The notes under the pieces: generated by a model
Database searches by the model: none
What the model was told of the DNA's origin: nothing
What the model saw: the letters and a program-made list of their open reading frames with translations, nothing else
Shown: one piece after another, positions 34,178-43,733 of the stretch
Layout: every line of letters starts with the position of its first letter
Position numbering within the stretch: the stretch's first letter is position 1
Program-made: the position numbers and the translations under genes
Assembly (NCBI RefSeq): GCF_006335145.1
Contig: NZ_VDMN01000002.1
Span: forward strand, 558,001-622,000
DNA: 64,000 nt
From: Aliirhizobium smilacinae
GTDB taxonomy: Bacteria; Pseudomonadota; Alphaproteobacteria; Rhizobiales; Rhizobiaceae
Reading direction: 5' to 3'

Positions 34178-35467
34178 ATGAAGAAGATAAGGGCGTTCGC
34201 GTTTGCCGCGCTGGCAAGCACGACGATGGTGTCCACGGCCTATTCAGCTGAAACAATCAATGTCTGGATGCGATACGGCGATGCCGAACGGCCGACGATC
34301 GCACGCATCGTCGATGGCTTTACGGCCAAGACAGGCATCAAGGTGGATCTGTTTCTCGCCAATATCGACTTTGAAACTCGACTAACCCGCGCCGCAGCGG
34401 GTGGCAGTCTGCCTGACCTGGTCGTCAACGACGCCACCTTCATGGGCCAGTTGCTCGACATGGGTGTCGTCAAGCAGATCGACCGCGCTGCGCTCAAGGG
34501 AGGAGATGAACTTCACGATGTCGCCTGGAATAGCGTTCAGGCCGCCGATGGAAATTATTACGGCGTCCCGACGTCGGCCCAGGCGTTTGCGGTCTTCATC
34601 CGCAAGGATTGGCGCGAGAAACTCGGCTACGATGTCCCCAAAACCTGGGAGGATCTCTACAATCTGGCGAAAGCCTTTACGGAAAAGGATCCTGACGGCA
34701 ACGGGAGGAAGGATACCTACGGTTATGTCATGCCGCTTTCGGGCACGCGTGGTTATGCATCCTGGTTCATGTCCGATCTGATCTGGCAGGCGGGAGGTGA
34801 TTTTCTAGAGCAGAAGGGTGACGCCTATGTTTCATCCATGGCAACGCCGGCAGTCGAAAAGGCGGTGACCTTCGCCCGCAAGATGATCTGCGACGGTTAT
34901 GCACAGCCCGCTGCAATCACGTCGACGACCGGCGACACACTGCCTGTTTTCGTGTCGGGACAAGGCGGGATCTTCCGCTCCGGACCTTACCACATCGCAG
35001 CGTTCACGCGCGAACCGGGACGTGACAAGTTCGAGGTCGTCGCCCCTCCATCCGGACCGGCCGGTGAGGCCGAACTGGCAGAAGGGGAGGCCGCTTTCAT
35101 CATGGCTTCGACCAAGCACGAGACGGAGGCAAAACAGTTCATCGAATATCTGGTCTCGCAAACGGGACAGGAAACCGGCATGGCCGCCGGCACCAGCGAC
35201 AACGCCATTGTCCGGCTCTCGGTCAACAAGAACGTCGATGTGAAAAAGGTCCAGCCCGACCCTGCCTGGGGCACCTTTGCCGATCTCTATGCCACGAATG
35301 CACGATATTTCCCGCGCGTGCCGAACTGGAAGCCGATCCGTCAGGTTGCCGCCGATGGTCTCAATCAAGTCCTTTCCAGCTGCAATTCGGACATCATGTC
35401 CGGGCTCGAAGCCACCGATAAGGCTATCAATGCGGAACTGAAAATTCAGGGGGTATTGGCCCAATAG
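34178..35467 (+). CDS. ABC sugar transporter substrate-binding protein (family 1)
   Basis: 429 residues. GAGGAGG lies 8-14 bases before the ATG. Signal peptide about 1-24 (cut near AYSAET), then ETINVWMRYGDAERPTIARI and the usual family 1 elements: GNYYGVPTSAQAFAVFIRKD and LPVFVSGQGGIFRSGPYH. It serves the permeases at 35.6-37.4 kb and the ATPase at 37.4 kb. The substrate is probably the oligosaccharide product handled by the heparinase-like protein in the same operon. Confidence 0.92.
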   Translation: MKKIRAFAFAALASTTMVSTAYSAETINVWMRYGDAERPTIARIVDGFTAKTGIKVDLFLANIDFETRLTRAAAGGSLPDLVVNDATFMGQLLDMGVVKQIDRAALKGGDELHDVAWNSVQAADGNYYGVPTSAQAFAVFIRKDWREKLGYDVPKTWEDLYNLAKAFTEKDPDGNGRKDTYGYVMPLSGTRGYASWFMSDLIWQAGGDFLEQKGDAYVSSMATPAVEKAVTFARKMICDGYAQPAAITSTTGDTLPVFVSGQGGIFRSGPYHIAAFTREPGRDKFEVVAPPSGPAGEAELAEGEAAFIMASTKHETEAKQFIEYLVSQTGQETGMAAGTSDNAIVRLSVNKNVDVKKVQPDPAWGTFADLYATNARYFPRVPNWKPIRQVAADGLNQVLSSCNSDIMSGLEATDKAINAELKIQGVLAQ

Positions 35468-35628
35468 TCCTGCCGCAAAGCTTGGCGCCGCGCAGCCATC
35501 TCTTCCGCCACGCGGCGCCAACCGGCAGAATCCTGTCGACGAATTTCCCTCAGTAAAAAGTCGCAATTTTATCGCCCGAGCGTCGTCTGACGCCCGCCAG
35601 CATATTCTGGTGCCAAGCGGAGGAACAC

Positions 35629-36510
35629 ATGTGGTTTCACTCTAAACGCCTGAGATGGACCATTCCTTGGTTATTTCTGGCCCCGGCTCTGATCGTCTTC
35701 ACCTGGTTCAAGTTCGTGCCCATCATCAGAGGGCTGGTCATGAGCTTCTATAAGGTGAGGTTCTCCGGGTCGGATCAATGGGTCGGCCTTGCCAATTTCG
35801 AGCGCGCCTTTTCCGATAGCGCCCTGCATGCCGCAACATTGAATACGCTTATCTATGTCGTCTCGACGACGATCGCAGGCGGCGTATTATCCTTCGCCGT
35901 GGCCATGGCGCTCGAAGGCCAGGCCCGTCATATACGTATTATCCGTACTGCGATCTTCATTCCGGCGGTCACCTCGATTGCAGTTCTGGCGGAAATCTGG
36001 CGCATCCTGTTCTATCCGGGTGCAACGGGCGTCGTGAACCAGATGCTCGGCGTTTTCGCGATCGCTCCGCAAGGCTTTATGTCCGATCCCGATCAGGCAC
36101 TCTTCATCGTCATTCTGCTGCAGATCTGGAAGAACGTTCCTTACAACATGGTGATCTTCATCGCCGGTCTCGCGAGCATTAACCGCGAGCTTTACGATGC
36201 CGCATCCGTCGACGGCGCAAGCGCGTTACGCAAGCTCTGGCACGTCACCATTCCGGGTCTCGTTCCGGCATTTTCCGTGGTCATCATGCTGTCGCTCATT
36301 CGCGGTTTTCGCGTCTTCACCGAGGTCTACACCACGACCGGCGGCGGACCCGCTGACGCAACCGAAGTGATCATGACCAATATCTTCAAAACCGGTTTCG
36401 AGCGCTTCGATTACGGCTATGCCGCAGCGGTTTCATTCCTGCTGTTCGCCTTCACCGTGTGCCTGACCATCGTGCATGTCACCGTGAAGAACCGTATCGA
36501 TCGGACCTGA
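35629..36510 (+). CDS. ABC sugar transporter permease (MalF-like)
   Basis: 293 residues with six expected helices. The EAA loop is YDAASVDGASALRKLWHVTI at about residue 190, and the ending VYTTTGGGPADATEVIMTNI is typical of the MalF/UgpA group. ATG 35629 follows GGAGGAAC. The 161-base gap after the binding protein (35468-35628) has weak hairpins only. Confidence 0.9.
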   Translation: MWFHSKRLRWTIPWLFLAPALIVFTWFKFVPIIRGLVMSFYKVRFSGSDQWVGLANFERAFSDSALHAATLNTLIYVVSTTIAGGVLSFAVAMALEGQARHIRIIRTAIFIPAVTSIAVLAEIWRILFYPGATGVVNQMLGVFAIAPQGFMSDPDQALFIVILLQIWKNVPYNMVIFIAGLASINRELYDAASVDGASALRKLWHVTIPGLVPAFSVVIMLSLIRGFRVFTEVYTTTGGGPADATEVIMTNIFKTGFERFDYGYAAAVSFLLFAFTVCLTIVHVTVKNRIDRT

Positions 36511-36522
36511 GGAGAGCATCCG

Positions 36523-37362
36523 ATGAAAATGACAATCCCGCAACGCATTGCCCGCGGTCTGGTCTATGCCTTGTTGCTCATCGTCTTCTGCGGTCCCTTC
36601 TGGGGGATCGTGGCGACCGCCTTCACCAAGAATACAGTTCAGCCGGGCCAGCTTGTCCTGTGGCCGAGCAATCCGACTTTCGATCACTTCATCTACGCCT
36701 GGACGGAAGTCAAAATCTGGATCTACCTCTTCAACTCGCTGTTCGTCGTCGCGATTGCGACGGTGCTGCAGACGCTTGTGAGCGCTCTGGCTGCCTATGC
36801 GCTGGCACGAAAGAAGTTTCGTGGCGCAGCCATCGTCAGCCTTGCGATCATCTCGACAATGATGCTGCCCGATGAGGTCATCGCGATCCCGCTTTATCTC
36901 ATTCTGCATGCGGAACTGCCTCTCCTGCACACATCGATCTACAATACCTATGCGGCCATGATCCTTCCGGTCGTCGGTTGGGCCTTCTCCGTCTTCCTTC
37001 TGACGGAATTCATGAAAGCGATCCCGCGCGACCTCGAGGATGCAGCACGCGTCGACGGGGCGAACGAATTGCAGATCTTCTGGCGCGTGGTGCTGCCGCT
37101 CGTCAGACCGGCGCTCGGCACGGCAACCATCTTCGGTTTCCTGATGATCTGGGATCAGTACCTTCTGCCCCTGATCGCCGTCGACGACCGCAATCTCTAC
37201 ACGATTCCCGTCGTTCTGCGCTCTTTGCGTGTCGACGAAGTGCTGCAGCAAAACATCTTCATCGCCGTCACGGTCATCGCCACGGTGCCCTGCATCGTCG
37301 TCTATCTCCTGCTTCAAAAACAGTTCAATCGCGGGCTGATGTCCGGCGCGGTCAAGGGCTGA
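36523..37362 (+). CDS. ABC sugar transporter permease (MalG-like)
   Basis: 279 residues, six expected helices. The EAA loop is LEDAARVDGANELQIFWRVV at about residue 170. It begins MKMTIPQRIARGLVYALLLI and ends in the normal SGAVKG motif. GAGGAGAG precedes the start. It pairs with the permease 12 bases upstream to form the membrane channel. Confidence 0.9.
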   Translation: MKMTIPQRIARGLVYALLLIVFCGPFWGIVATAFTKNTVQPGQLVLWPSNPTFDHFIYAWTEVKIWIYLFNSLFVVAIATVLQTLVSALAAYALARKKFRGAAIVSLAIISTMMLPDEVIAIPLYLILHAELPLLHTSIYNTYAAMILPVVGWAFSVFLLTEFMKAIPRDLEDAARVDGANELQIFWRVVLPLVRPALGTATIFGFLMIWDQYLLPLIAVDDRNLYTIPVVLRSLRVDEVLQQNIFIAVTVIATVPCIVVYLLLQKQFNRGLMSGAVKG

Positions 37363-37385
37363 AGCGAAAGGTTCGGGTGAAAAAA

Positions 37386-38480
37386 ATGGGTTCAGTAAGC
37401 CTTCACAATATCAACAAGTCCTTCAAAGCCGTCGATGTGATCCATGACGTGGCTCTCGAAATCGAGGACGGAGAGTTCTGCGTCCTGATCGGCCCCTCCG
37501 GATCGGGGAAATCCACCCTGCTTCGGATTATTGCCGGTCTGGAAGAGGTTACGACCGGGACCGTGTCGATCAACGGCAAGGATGTTACAGAGCTGCCTCC
37601 CAAGCAGCGCGATATCGCAATGGTGTTCCAGACCTATGCGCTCTATCCGCAGATGACGGTCGCTGAAAACATGGGGTTCGCGTTGAAGCTGGCGGGAATG
37701 CCGAAAGCGCAAATCGCCGAAAAGGTCAGGCAGACGGCGCGTATGCTGGAGCTTGAGCCGCTGCTTGAGCGCCTGCCAAAGGCTTTGTCCGGCGGCCAGC
37801 GGCAACGTGTCTCGATGGGCCGCGCGATCGTGCGTGACCCTTCCGTCTTTCTGTTCGATGAACCTCTGTCGAACCTCGACGCCAAGCTTCGTGTCCAGGT
37901 GCGTGGCGAAATCGCCGACTTGCACCGGCGTCTCGGCACGACGTCGATCTATGTCACGCATGACCAGGTCGAAGCCATGACGCTCGGCCAGAAGATCGTC
38001 GTCCTCAGGGATGGGCGGGTCGAACAGGCGGGGCCACCGCTGACGCTTTATAACGACCCGATAAACACGTTCGTCGCAAGCTTCCTGGGCACGCCATCAA
38101 TCAATCTGATCGAGGCGTGCGTGGAGATGCGCGGCGGCGAAGCAGCCGCGCGCCTGCCGGATGGAGCACTGCTGCCACTTGGTTCGGGCCATGATTGTAG
38201 GGAAGGTCAAGCGATCCTCTACGGCATACGGCCGGAGCATGTCGGCATCGTCGCGGGCGGGCAGGAGGGCGGTATCACCGCCACTATTCATGCCGTCGAA
38301 AATACCGGCTCGGATATGGTGATCCTCTCGGATGCTCAGGGTTTCCGCGTTTCTGCCGCCTTCAAGGAACAGCGGCCGCTGGAGCCGGGGCAAACGGTTA
38401 CACTCATACCGGACCATTCCAAGGTGCGTGTATTCGATGCCGGGAGCGGAAAACGCATCCGCCGCCACGAAAACAGCTGA
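37386..38480 (+). CDS. ugpC: ABC sugar transporter ATPase, UgpC type
   Basis: 364 residues from ATG 37386. Walker A GPSGSGKSTLL, Q-loop QTYALYPQMTVAENM, signature LSGGQRQRVSMGRAIV, Walker B VFLFDEPLSNLD and switch YVTHDQVEAMTLGQ, with a C-terminal UgpC/MalK regulatory domain (about 240-360). It powers the 34.2-37.4 kb importer. A GC-rich hairpin follows it before the heparinase-like gene. Confidence 0.93.
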   Translation: MGSVSLHNINKSFKAVDVIHDVALEIEDGEFCVLIGPSGSGKSTLLRIIAGLEEVTTGTVSINGKDVTELPPKQRDIAMVFQTYALYPQMTVAENMGFALKLAGMPKAQIAEKVRQTARMLELEPLLERLPKALSGGQRQRVSMGRAIVRDPSVFLFDEPLSNLDAKLRVQVRGEIADLHRRLGTTSIYVTHDQVEAMTLGQKIVVLRDGRVEQAGPPLTLYNDPINTFVASFLGTPSINLIEACVEMRGGEAAARLPDGALLPLGSGHDCREGQAILYGIRPEHVGIVAGGQEGGITATIHAVENTGSDMVILSDAQGFRVSAAFKEQRPLEPGQTVTLIPDHSKVRVFDAGSGKRIRRHENS

Positions 38481-38507
38481 ACCTCCAGAAATAACGGAAG
38501 TGGCGCG

Positions 38508-38527
38508 CCGGCCGGCTTCACGGCCGG
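38508..38527 (+). other. GC-rich hairpin between ATPase and heparinase-like genes
   Basis: CCGGCCG at 38508-38514 pairs with CGGCCGG at 38521-38527 over a 6-base loop. No T-run. It may lower expression of the lyase relative to the transporter or protect the upstream transcript. Confidence 0.4.
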
Positions 38528-38554
38528 TGGTGCTCCCCGAATGGGAAGATTGAA

Positions 38555-40495
38555 ATGTTCAAAGATGCGATGAAGATCGAAAAACTCCTCAAGGGGTTGT
38601 CCGAAAACCGAGATTGGAAGCCGTTTCCCGGTATTCAGGACCGTTCTCAATGGAAAGCGGCAGCTGGTGATCCGCATCTGCAGGTCGCGGCGCAGGCCAT
38701 AGTTGCCGTCGCGGATTTACTACTCGATCAGCAGATCGACCCTTTGACCGGCACCATGTACATGAATTTCATGACGAATGGAGATCGGCTTCTTTATGAA
38801 GAGAACTACTTTCGCCGCCGCTATGAACTTTCCCATCTCGTCATCGCCGAATGCCTGAAAGCCGACGGAACCTATCTTCCAAAAATCATCGATTATCTCT
38901 GGGAAATCCTTGGCGAAATCAGCTGGTGCGTTCCCGCCCATAATTTTGCCGGGCAGCATGACATGGTTATGTTCAAGCAATCCAATCCCTGGAAGCAAGA
39001 CGATCCGCTTCCTGTTCCCGGAGACGACTATCTCGACCTTTTCGCCTGCGAAACAGCCGCGACGCTGGCCGAGACTTGCTATCTCCTGAAACACACCCTG
39101 CTCGAAACCGTGCCTTCGCTTTACTATCGCATCCAGGGCGAAATCGACCGTCGTACGCTGCGGCTTCTCGAAGGCCCCAAGCATTACGGCTGGTACCTCG
39201 GTCGGAACAACTGGACGGCATGGTGCGCCCACAATCTGCTTCTGGCCGCTTGCTATACCGTCGAGGATGACCAACGTCTGGCTGCCATCGCTCTGAAGCT
39301 GATGGTGCCGATGCAGCGTTTTTTCGATACGATCGAACCTTCCGGGGCCTGCATCGAAGGTCCTGGTTACTGGGTCGTCAGTGCCGGTCGGCTCGCCGGC
39401 TTTGTCAGCCTCGTCGAGGAACGCTTCGGTATCGATCTGAAAGCAGGGGACAATGAGAAGTTCCGTAATTTCGGAGAGCATATCCTGCCGCTCAATATCG
39501 GCGGCAATCTCTTCGTGAACTTCGCGGACGGCAGTCTCAAGATCGATCTCGATCAGGGGCTGTTGAGCCGCTATGCCAGCCTTATCGGCTCCGACCAGCT
39601 TTCTGACCTGATCGGTGACGACATTGCCCGATCGGCCAGGCACAAGCTGGCAAATCCGGGTAGAGGCCGGGGCAGGAACGACTATGCCCGCCAGTTTCTG
39701 GTTCATTTGACACGGTTGTTTTTCTGGACGCCGGAAAACAGAAAGAGCGCCACAAGAACCTGCGAAAAGAGCGTCTGGCTTGCCGACATGCAGATGATGA
39801 TTGCCCGCTCCGACGAGAAGCCTGGGGCCGGTCTGATGCTGAGTGCAATCGCCGGCAGCAACGATCCTGAGGTCAATCATCACTCGCACAACGATGTCGG
39901 GCATTTCAGTGTCTATCTGGACGGTGAGCCGATGATCATCGATCTGGGGCAGGGGGCTTATTCGCGCGCAACCTTCACCGAGACCCGATATGACATGTGG
40001 CATATCAGTTCTAAGGGGCACAATGTTCCCGCCGTCAACGGCCGGCTTCAATTCGCGGGAAAAGGCGCACAGGCGCGTGATGTCAGCTATCGGCACGAGG
40101 GCGCCAAAAGCGTTCTGTCGCTTGACGCCAGTCCCGCCTATTTCAGCGATCGCGGGTCGCGGCACATGGTCCGGCACATAGGCTTCGACCATGAGAAGGC
40201 TGAAATCGAGATCCGCGACGAGATCGATCTGGGCGAACCGTTATCCCGATTTGAGCTGCCGATTTATGTGTCCGATCGCAAAATAACGGTCGGGGCAGAC
40301 GGGGCGTGCCGGATCTATGGAAAGGACCGTGTCATGGTTGTTACCCCGTTCAATCTCCGGGTTACCGGCATCGAACAGATCGAGATTTCAGATCCGCGTC
40401 ATCTCGAAGTTTGGGGCCCGCGCGTGTTCAAAATCGGCTTCGAGGCGGTTGATCTTGAAACGGCAGCTTTCGGTCTTTCAATTGAGATCGACTGA
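38555..40495 (+). CDS. Heparinase II/III family polysaccharide lyase (no signal peptide)
   Basis: 646 residues. The N-terminal part (about 40-390) is an (alpha/alpha) toroid with GRNNWTAWCAHNLLLAACYT at 216-235 and CIEGPGYWVVSAGR at 266-279, substrate-cleft stretches of this family. The C-terminal part (about 405-645) is the beta-sandwich with NHHSHNDVGHFSVYLDGEPM at 441-460, the family hallmark and metal/catalytic region. It lacks any signal peptide, so it would act in the cytoplasm on imported oligosaccharides, cutting at uronic acid residues by beta-elimination. Target (heparan, hyaluronan or a plant/microbial acidic polymer) unknown. Confidence 0.87.
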   Translation: MFKDAMKIEKLLKGLSENRDWKPFPGIQDRSQWKAAAGDPHLQVAAQAIVAVADLLLDQQIDPLTGTMYMNFMTNGDRLLYEENYFRRRYELSHLVIAECLKADGTYLPKIIDYLWEILGEISWCVPAHNFAGQHDMVMFKQSNPWKQDDPLPVPGDDYLDLFACETAATLAETCYLLKHTLLETVPSLYYRIQGEIDRRTLRLLEGPKHYGWYLGRNNWTAWCAHNLLLAACYTVEDDQRLAAIALKLMVPMQRFFDTIEPSGACIEGPGYWVVSAGRLAGFVSLVEERFGIDLKAGDNEKFRNFGEHILPLNIGGNLFVNFADGSLKIDLDQGLLSRYASLIGSDQLSDLIGDDIARSARHKLANPGRGRGRNDYARQFLVHLTRLFFWTPENRKSATRTCEKSVWLADMQMMIARSDEKPGAGLMLSAIAGSNDPEVNHHSHNDVGHFSVYLDGEPMIIDLGQGAYSRATFTETRYDMWHISSKGHNVPAVNGRLQFAGKGAQARDVSYRHEGAKSVLSLDASPAYFSDRGSRHMVRHIGFDHEKAEIEIRDEIDLGEPLSRFELPIYVSDRKITVGADGACRIYGKDRVMVVTPFNLRVTGIEQIEISDPRHLEVWGPRVFKIGFEAVDLETAAFGLSIEID

Positions 40496-40516
40496 AAAGC
40501 CGCCGCGATCATGAGC

Positions 40517-40541
40517 GCCCGCCCAAGCTTCGGGCGGGCGT
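40517..40541. terminator. Bidirectional terminator between two convergent sugar operons
   Basis: CGCCCGCCC at 40517-40525 pairs perfectly with GGGCGGGCG at 40533-40541 over the loop AAGCTTC. It stands midway between the stops of the heparinase-like gene (40495) and the SIS gene (40550). No long T-run on either side, but the stem is very strong. Confidence 0.7.
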
Positions 40542-40549
40542 GGAACCCA

Positions 40550-41542
40550 TCAGGCCGCCTTGATTTTGGTGTCCGTTTGCGGATAGCGGAACTTGGTATC
40601 CGTAAGGCCGGCGGCGTCGGACAGCTGGGCGGCGAAAAGCTGCGCCGTCAGAATGTCGAGGATTGCGCGAGCGATGCGGTTTTCCTGCTCGGGTACGCGC
40701 ATGACGGTGAGGAGCGAGCCGTCCTGAATATCGGGATTTGCCGTGACCAGGAGCACCGGGCAACCGATTTCCTCAAGCTGGCGCGCCATCTGCAGTTCAC
40801 GTCCATCGCCGAACACCACGACGCCGGTTCTGCCATCCATGGATTCCATCGGTCCATGCAGATAATGGCGGGTTTCTGACGGACCTGCTGGAATACGGGA
40901 TGCTTCACGGATCAGGAGTGATGCGCCGTCAGCGGTCCCGAGCGACGCGCCTGCGCCGACGCAATCGATGGCACGGCGGTCACGGAAAAGCTCGCCAAGC
41001 CTCTCCATCTTCTTGCCGGCATTCGACAGCACTTCGGCCGCGAGCTGAGGGATTGCGTTCCAGTCTGCGGTGGTGCCTCCGCAGATTTTATCCACAACCA
41101 GTCCCGCAACCGCGAGGGTGCCGGTATAACCGGTGCTCGACGGCGTGGCGTCGGAGCCGTTATTGATCATGACATGCGTGCCGGACGCTTTTGCCAGCGG
41201 GCTTTCAGGATCCTTGGTGATGGCAAGTTTTGCCGCCTTGGGATTGGCATTCAGCGCATCGACCGTTTCGACGCTGCGGCCACGGTGGGAAAGCGCGATG
41301 ACCGCGTCGGCGACGTCGCCTCCCATCATCTCGACCTGGCGTAGCGGAATTGCCCGGCGGCCACGGCGCGTCAGTTCGCCGGCGACTACCGTTGCTGCGG
41401 CATAACTTGCGCCGATGCCGGTGATCCCGATCAGGCCCGAGTTGAAGGCGGTGAGGTCGAGATCCTGGAGCTCTACGCCGGCTGCGGAAAAACTGTCGGC
41501 AAGCGATTCCGGCTGCCGTGCGATTGTGGATCGATAGCTCAT
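40550..41542 (-). CDS. Double-SIS amino-sugar deaminase/isomerase-like protein (NagB-II/AgaS type)
   Basis: 330 residues with two SIS domains (about 30-160 and 185-310), as in the isomerase half of GlmS. The beginning MSYRSTIARQPESLADSF matches the E-I-x-x-Q-P start of GlmS-like deaminases. Other stretches: GLIGITGIGASYAAATVVAG, ADAVIALSHRGRSVETVDAL, and HYLHGPMESMDGRTGVVVFG, the catalytic region of the second domain. Such proteins (NagB-II, AgaS) convert GlcN-6-P or GalN-6-P to a ketohexose phosphate plus ammonia. Next to a GlcNAc-type kinase this role is likely. Last gene of the minus-strand operon. Confidence 0.85.
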   Translation of the reverse strand: MSYRSTIARQPESLADSFSAAGVELQDLDLTAFNSGLIGITGIGASYAAATVVAGELTRRGRRAIPLRQVEMMGGDVADAVIALSHRGRSVETVDALNANPKAAKLAITKDPESPLAKASGTHVMINNGSDATPSSTGYTGTLAVAGLVVDKICGGTTADWNAIPQLAAEVLSNAGKKMERLGELFRDRRAIDCVGAGASLGTADGASLLIREASRIPAGPSETRHYLHGPMESMDGRTGVVVFGDGRELQMARQLEEIGCPVLLVTANPDIQDGSLLTVMRVPEQENRIARAILDILTAQLFAAQLSDAAGLTDTKFRYPQTDTKIKAA

Positions 41543-41571
41543 GAATGGTCCTTTCGGTATATCTGCGGGGT

Positions 41572-42519
41572 TCAGGAAGAAGAGGAAACGGGATTTCTTG
41601 CATTTGCCGCAGTGGGATTGAGGCGAGCCGCCAGACGGCAGGCACCTTCAACGGGCGGCCCGGCAAACAATCTGGCGGTCACACTGCCGGCAAAGCGATT
41701 GCCGATCTGTTCGCAAAAGGCGCTCCACAACATCGGTTGGGACGCGATGACGCTTCCGCCGGCCACGACGGTCGTCGCCGCGGCTCCATTCTGTTTCAGC
41801 CGTGCGACCAGATCCGCAAGTTCCTTGGCGCCGTCGCGCACCACCTGCCGGGCAAGAAGCGAACCGGCTTCAGCCGCTTCGAATATGATATGGGCATGTC
41901 GACCGAGCTGCGCGGCGCTTCCGCTCCTGCCGATCGCACTGCCGATACGCGCCGCCGATTTGATGTCGAGGGCTTCGAAGAGACGTTGGACCAAGGGCTC
42001 GTCGGGTATGCCGCCATAGTCGAGATGCAGGGCAACCGCTCTGGCCGCCTCGCGCATCAGGCCGGAGGCACTTCCCTCGTCACCGATGACCCATCCCCAG
42101 CCACCGGCCACCAGCATGCGGCCATCGGGATTGCGGCAGACCGCGATCGAGCCGGTGCCAGCAACCACACCGATGCCATCGGTCAGATCGAAGGCTGCCG
42201 GTAAAAGCTCGGCGTCGTTGACGACCTGGACCGGAAAATTCACCCGCTCGGCAAATGCCGCCTGGAACGCATTGCATTCCTCGGCATCGTCGCACCCATG
42301 TGCGCCAACGGCCATCGAGGCGATGGTCGTACCCCCGGAAAATTGCTCGACGATAGCAAGCAATGCGCCGGCGTCGCTTGCCCAGTCGCGAACTCGCCAT
42401 TCGACGGTCGGCAGAATGAGGTCCTGTGCGGTCCCGTCAGGCAGATAGCGCCTGAGGTGAGTCTTGGTCCCGCCAATATCAATGCCGATTTCAGTTGCGA
42501 TCTTCTTCGAGGTCTTCAT
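41572..42519 (-). CDS. BadF/BadG-type N-acetylglucosamine kinase
   Basis: 315 residues of the ASKHA ATPase fold. The phosphate-1 loop is EIGIDIGGTKTHLRRYLPDG near residue 11, the second VAGTGSIAVCRNPDGRM near 130, followed by GGWGWVIGDEGSASGLMREA, which is characteristic of BadF/GlcNAc kinases, and TTVVAGGSVIASQPMLWSAF near 265 (adenosine site). It should phosphorylate GlcNAc or a related amino sugar released after import. It sits 29 bases before the double-SIS gene in the same operon, supporting a kinase-then-deaminase sequence. Confidence 0.87.
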   Translation of the reverse strand: MKTSKKIATEIGIDIGGTKTHLRRYLPDGTAQDLILPTVEWRVRDWASDAGALLAIVEQFSGGTTIASMAVGAHGCDDAEECNAFQAAFAERVNFPVQVVNDAELLPAAFDLTDGIGVVAGTGSIAVCRNPDGRMLVAGGWGWVIGDEGSASGLMREAARAVALHLDYGGIPDEPLVQRLFEALDIKSAARIGSAIGRSGSAAQLGRHAHIIFEAAEAGSLLARQVVRDGAKELADLVARLKQNGAAATTVVAGGSVIASQPMLWSAFCEQIGNRFAGSVTARLFAGPPVEGACRLAARLNPTAANARNPVSSSS

Positions 42520-42586
42520 GGCATGTCTCTTTCTGCGATCCTGCGCAGCATGTCTGTCGTGCAGGCGCTCTTTACGGAGCGCGTTC

Positions 42587-43681
42587 TTAATGCGCCGGCC
42601 GGATGCGTTGGCCGGCCTCGTCGAAGACCATTAGCCCCTTGATATCGATCACGGCGGAGCACTCGTCCGAGCCGGCATAACGCTTGCCAGTGCTGCGAAT
42701 GACCATTCGCTCGCCGCTCGCGAGGTCGGTGTGGATATGACTGACGTCACCGAGCTCTTCGACGAAGGCCACTTTCGCGGGGAGCGAAACCTGGCCTGCC
42801 TTTCCATTGACGAAGCCGACGTGCTCGGTGCGTATGCCGAGCTTGATCTTGCGGAACGTGGGGTCGAAGCCGGTAAAGGGAATTTCGAAACGGCCTTCGC
42901 CGCCGACGCCATCGACCAGAATTGCGTCCTTCGATGTGGAGACGACGTTCGCCTTCATGAAATTCATCCGCGGCGAGCCGACAAAGCCTGCGACGAATTC
43001 ATTGTCCGGATCGTCATAGAGATCGAGCGGCCGGCCGCATTGCTGGATCACGCCGCCGTTCATCACGACCATCTTGTCAGCCAGCGTCATCGCCTCGACC
43101 TGGTCATGGGTCACATAGATCATCGTCGTCTTCAGCTTCGCATGAAGCTGGATCAGTTCGGCGCGCATCTGGACGCGCAATTCCGTGTCGAGGTTGGAGA
43201 GCGGCTCGTCGAAGAGAAACACCTTTGGTTCGCGCACGATGGCGCGACCGATAGCGACACGCTGTTTCTGGCCGCCGGAAAGCTCGCCGGGGCGGCGTTC
43301 GAGCAAATGTTCGAGACGCAGGATATTTGCGGCCTTTTCCACTTTTTCGCGGATTACGCCCTTGTTCTCCTTGGCGATCTTCAGGCTGAAGGCCATGTTC
43401 TCGAACGCTGTCATATGCGGATAGAGCGCGTAGGACTGGAACACCATGGCGACGCCGCGATGGGCCGGATCGACCGTATTCATCGCCTTGCCGTCAAGAC
43501 GGATGTGGCCCGCGCCGATCTCTTCCAGCCCGGAGATCATGCGCAGCAGGGTAGACTTGCCGCAGCCGGATGGCCCGACGAAGACGACGAATTCACCCGA
43601 TGAGATGTCGAGATTGACGTTGCGCAGCACGTCTGTCTTGCCGAACGATTTCGATACGTTGACGATTTCAAGCTGAGCCAT
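42587..43681 (-). CDS. ugpC: ABC sugar transporter ATPase, UgpC type
   Basis: 364 residues from ATG 43681 (an upstream in-frame start at 43759 would overlap the permease). Walker A GPSGCGKSTLL, Q-loop QSYALYPHMTAFENM, signature LSGGQKQRVAIGRAIV, Walker B VFLFDEPLSNLD, switch YVTHDQVEAMTLAD; C-terminal UgpC-type regulatory domain. It is the third such ATPase in 12 kb and powers the importer of 43.7-46.8 kb. Divergence between the three in the variable regions shows that they are not recent copies. Confidence 0.93.
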   Translation of the reverse strand: MAQLEIVNVSKSFGKTDVLRNVNLDISSGEFVVFVGPSGCGKSTLLRMISGLEEIGAGHIRLDGKAMNTVDPAHRGVAMVFQSYALYPHMTAFENMAFSLKIAKENKGVIREKVEKAANILRLEHLLERRPGELSGGQKQRVAIGRAIVREPKVFLFDEPLSNLDTELRVQMRAELIQLHAKLKTTMIYVTHDQVEAMTLADKMVVMNGGVIQQCGRPLDLYDDPDNEFVAGFVGSPRMNFMKANVVSTSKDAILVDGVGGEGRFEIPFTGFDPTFRKIKLGIRTEHVGFVNGKAGQVSLPAKVAFVEELGDVSHIHTDLASGERMVIRSTGKRYAGSDECSAVIDIKGLMVFDEAGQRIRPAH

Positions 43682-43733
43682 TTTCAAACCCTTGAGACTG
43701 TGTGTTGCAGGGGACCGGTGCGCATGCCCGACC

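Noticed and set aside
38720..40192. 490-codon open frame opposite the heparinase-like gene
   Set aside because: Antisense shadow of a well supported lyase gene; no recognisable motifs.
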